Assembly (NCBI GenBank): GCA_016801885.1 | Contig: JAFBJY010000348.1 | Location: 62,001 to 126,000, forward strand | Source: Toxotes chatareus | Lineage: Eukaryota; Chordata; Actinopteri; Toxotidae | DNA length: 64,000 bases | Reading direction: 5' to 3' | Shown here: in pieces, positions 61,601 to 64,000 of the stretch | Position numbering within the stretch: the first letter of the stretch is position 1 | How the letters are laid out: the number at the start of each line of letters is the position of its first letter | Translations under genes and position numbers: made by a program | Notes under the pieces: model-generated | The model's input: only the letters and a program-made list of their open reading frames with translations | Database searches by the model: none | Told to the model about the DNA's origin: nothing

Positions 61601-64000
61601 TTGAGCTGAAATGACAGGTTTGCATCAAATGTGCTGCCGGCGTAGAAATAAGACTTTTTCCAGCATGGAAACACTATTTTACATTAGAAGAAGCATTTTG
61701 CAGAGTTTTCCCGTGTGTTTCTCTCATCTGCAGTACCTGGCACTTTCAGGGCAAACGTTGTGAAAAACAGTCTCGTATTGGCAGGAGCGGTCAAATTTTA
61801 CCGTTTGAGCTGAAATGACAGGTTTGCATCAAATGTGCTGCCGGCGTCAAAATAAGACTTTTTCCAGCATGGAAACACTATTTTACATTAGAAGAAGCAT
61901 TTTGCAGAGTTTTTTCGTGTGTTTCTGTCATCTGCAGTACCTGGCACTTTCAGGGCAAACGTTGTGAAAAACAGTCTCTGTATTGGCAGGAACGGTCAAA
62001 TTTTACCGTTGAGCTGAAATGACAGGTTTGCATCAAATATGTTGCTGGCGTCAGAAATAAGACTTTTTCCAGCATGGAAACACTATTTTACATTAGAAGA
62101 AGCATTTTGCAGAGTTTTCAAGTGTGTTTCTTTCATCTGCAGTACCTGGCACTTTCAGGGCAAACGTTGTGAAAAACAGTCTCATATTGGCAGGAACGGT
62201 CAAATTTTACCGTTTGAGCTGAAATGACAGGTTTGCATCATTAGAAGAAGCATTTTGCAGAGTTTTCCGTTTGTTTCTGTCATCTGCAGTACCTGGCACT
62301 TTCAGGGCAAACGTTGTGAAAAACAGTCTCGTATTGGCAGGAACGGTCAAATTTTACCGTTTGAGCTGAAATGACAGGTTTGCATCAAATGTGCTGCCGG
62401 CGTAGAAATAAGACTTTTTCCAGCATGGAAACACTATTTTACATTAGAAGAAGCATTTTGCAGAGTTTTCCCGTGTGTTTCTGTCATCTGCAGTACCTGG
62501 CACTTTCAGGGCAAACGTTGTGAAAAACAGTCTCGTATTGGCAGGAACGGTCAAATTTTACCGTTTGAGCTGAAATGACAGGTTTGCATCAAATGTGCTG
62601 CCGGCGTAGAAATAAGACTTTTTCCAGCATGGAAACACTATTTTACATTAGAAGAAGCATTTTGCAGAGTTTTTTCCGTGTGTTTCTTGTCATCTGCAGT
62701 ACCTGGCACTTTCAGGGCAAACGTTGTGTGAAAAACAGTCTCGCTATTGGCAGGAACGGTCAAATTTTACCGTTTGAGCTGAAATGACAGGTTTGCATCA
62801 AATTGCTGCCGGCGTGAAATAAGAGACTTTTCCAGCATGGAAACACTATTTTACATTAGAAGAAGCATTTTGCAGAGTTTTCCCGTGTGTTTCTGTCATC
62901 TGCAGTACCTGGCACTTTCAGGGCAAACGTTGTGAAAAACAGTCTCGTATTGGCAGGAACGGTCAAATTTTACCGTTTGAGCTGAAATGACAGGTTTGCA
63001 TCAAATGTGCTGCCGGCGTAGAAATAAGACTTTTTCCAGCATGGAAACACTATTTTACATTAGAAGAAGCATTTTGCAGAGTTTTTTCCGTGTGTTTCTC
63101 TCATCTGCAGTACCTGGCACTTTCAGGGCAAACGTTGTGAAAAACAGTCTCGTATTGGCAGGAACGGTCAAATTTTACCGTTTGAGCTGAAATGACAGGT
63201 TTGCATCAAATGTGCTGCCGGCGTAGAAATAAGACTTTTTCCAGCATGGAAACACTATTTTACATTAGAAGAAGCATTTTGCAGAGTTTTCCCGTGTGTT
63301 TTCTGTCATCTGCAGTACCTGGCACTTTCAGGGCAAACGTTGTGAAAAACAGTCTCGTATTGGCAGGAACGGTCAAATTTTACTATTGAGCTGAAATGAC
63401 AGGTTTGCATCAAAATGCTACCGCGTTGAGCTTTTCCAGCATGGAAACACTATTTTGCACATTAGAAGAAGCATTTTGCAGAGTTTTCCCGTGTGTTTCT
63501 GTCATCTGCAGTACCTGGCACTTTCAGGGCAAACGTTGTGAAAAACAGTCTCGTATTGGCAGGAACGGTCAAATTTTACCGTTTGAGCTGAAATGACAGG
63601 TTTGCATCAAATGTGCTGCCGGCGTAGAAATAAGACTTTTTCCAGCATGGAAACACTATTTTACATTAGAAGAAGCATTTTGCAGAGTTTTCCCGTGTGT
63701 TTCTCTCATCTGCAGTACCTGGCACTTTCAGGGCAAACGTTGTGAAAAACAGTCTCGTATTGGCAGGAACGGTCAAATTTTACCGTTTGAGCTGAAATGA
63801 CAGGTTTGCATCAAATGTGCTGCCGGCGTAGAAATAAGACTTTTTCCAGCATGGAAACACTATTTTACATTAGAAGAAGCATTTTGCAGAGTTTTCCCGT
63901 GTGTTTCTCTCATCTGCAGTACCTGGCACTTTCAGGGCAAACGTTGTGAAAAACAGTCTCGTATTGGCAGGAACGGTCAAATTTTACCGTTTGAGCTGAA
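58691..64000 (+). repeat. Array 2 zone IV: mostly F monomers
   Basis: After one C-type and one S monomer, F monomers of 203-204 bp dominate. Examples are 60425, 60628 and 60831, which are spaced exactly 203 bp and are almost identical. One more B/C-type pair, with a scrambled B, is near 61020-61470. This stretch looks recently amplified as single monomers. Confidence 0.85.

Larger units (their letters stand above)
42065..64000 (+). repeat. Satellite array 2, open at the window end
   Basis: At least 21.9 kb of the same monomer family in the same orientation, about 110 monomers by estimate, beginning right after unit C'. The class order repeats that of array 1: plain, dimer-like, then six-mer units. 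The last 5 kb is mostly F monomers. The array is not closed, so its true length is unknown. Confidence 0.97.

Noticed and set aside
25575..63596. Dozens of 60-75 codon plus-strand ORFs in the arrays
   Set aside because: They are the same monomer read in two frames; single-base length changes break them frequently and no signal of coding constraint is visible.
25355..64000. CRISPR array
   Set aside because: The whole unit repeats without unique spacers, and the genome is clearly eukaryotic.

Overview
The window looks like part of a teleost (ray-finned fish) nuclear genome. It is AT-rich and repeat-dense and has no long intact ORF. Candidate genes are small exons with GT-AG borders. It holds Tc1-like transposon remnants, the C-terminal end of a fish LINE reverse transcriptase, a truncated 5S rRNA pseudogene, many microsatellites, and gene fragments that resemble a ray-finned-fish protein family. 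Nothing bacterial or viral was seen.

Layout: segment A (1-7444) is followed by unique segment B (7445-16263). A second copy of A follows (A', 16264-23617). Next come a 1.7 kb gene-bearing unit C (23630-25354), a first satellite array (25355-40340), a second copy of C (C', 40341-42064), and a second satellite array (42065 to the window end, still open). Two stacked duplications are visible: A+B has a period near 16.2 kb, and C+array has a period near 16.7 kb. A and A' differ by many small indels over their first 6 kb, yet are base-for-base identical over the last 1401 bp. That pattern suggests patchwork sequence quality or assembly.

The satellite fills more than half of the window. Its basic monomer is about 203-204 bp. 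There are at least four monomer classes: full (F), a longer ~215 bp class (B), a diverged ~204 bp class (C-type), and a ~148 bp class (S) made by one precise 56 bp deletion. They form higher-order repeats: a ~420 bp dimer in 26.6-29.5 kb, and a ~1.15 kb six-monomer unit (B-C-S-F-S-F) across much of the rest. Both arrays run in the same internal order (plain monomers, dimers, six-mers), so the array was duplicated together with unit C. Each F monomer ends in a near-perfect 20 bp dyad. Some dimer monomers carry both a good 3' splice-site motif and a good 5' splice-site motif around a 66 nt open block.

Genes: unit C and C' carry the last three exons of one protein-coding gene, with good splice sites, a stop codon and an ATTAAA signal. 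Its 5' exons are missing from the window. C' has a 2 bp insertion that breaks the C terminus. Segment B carries a candidate minus-strand spliced gene between 16.1 and 13.3 kb. Several exon pairs are phase-compatible, but I cannot identify the protein. The two loci do not form an obvious pathway.
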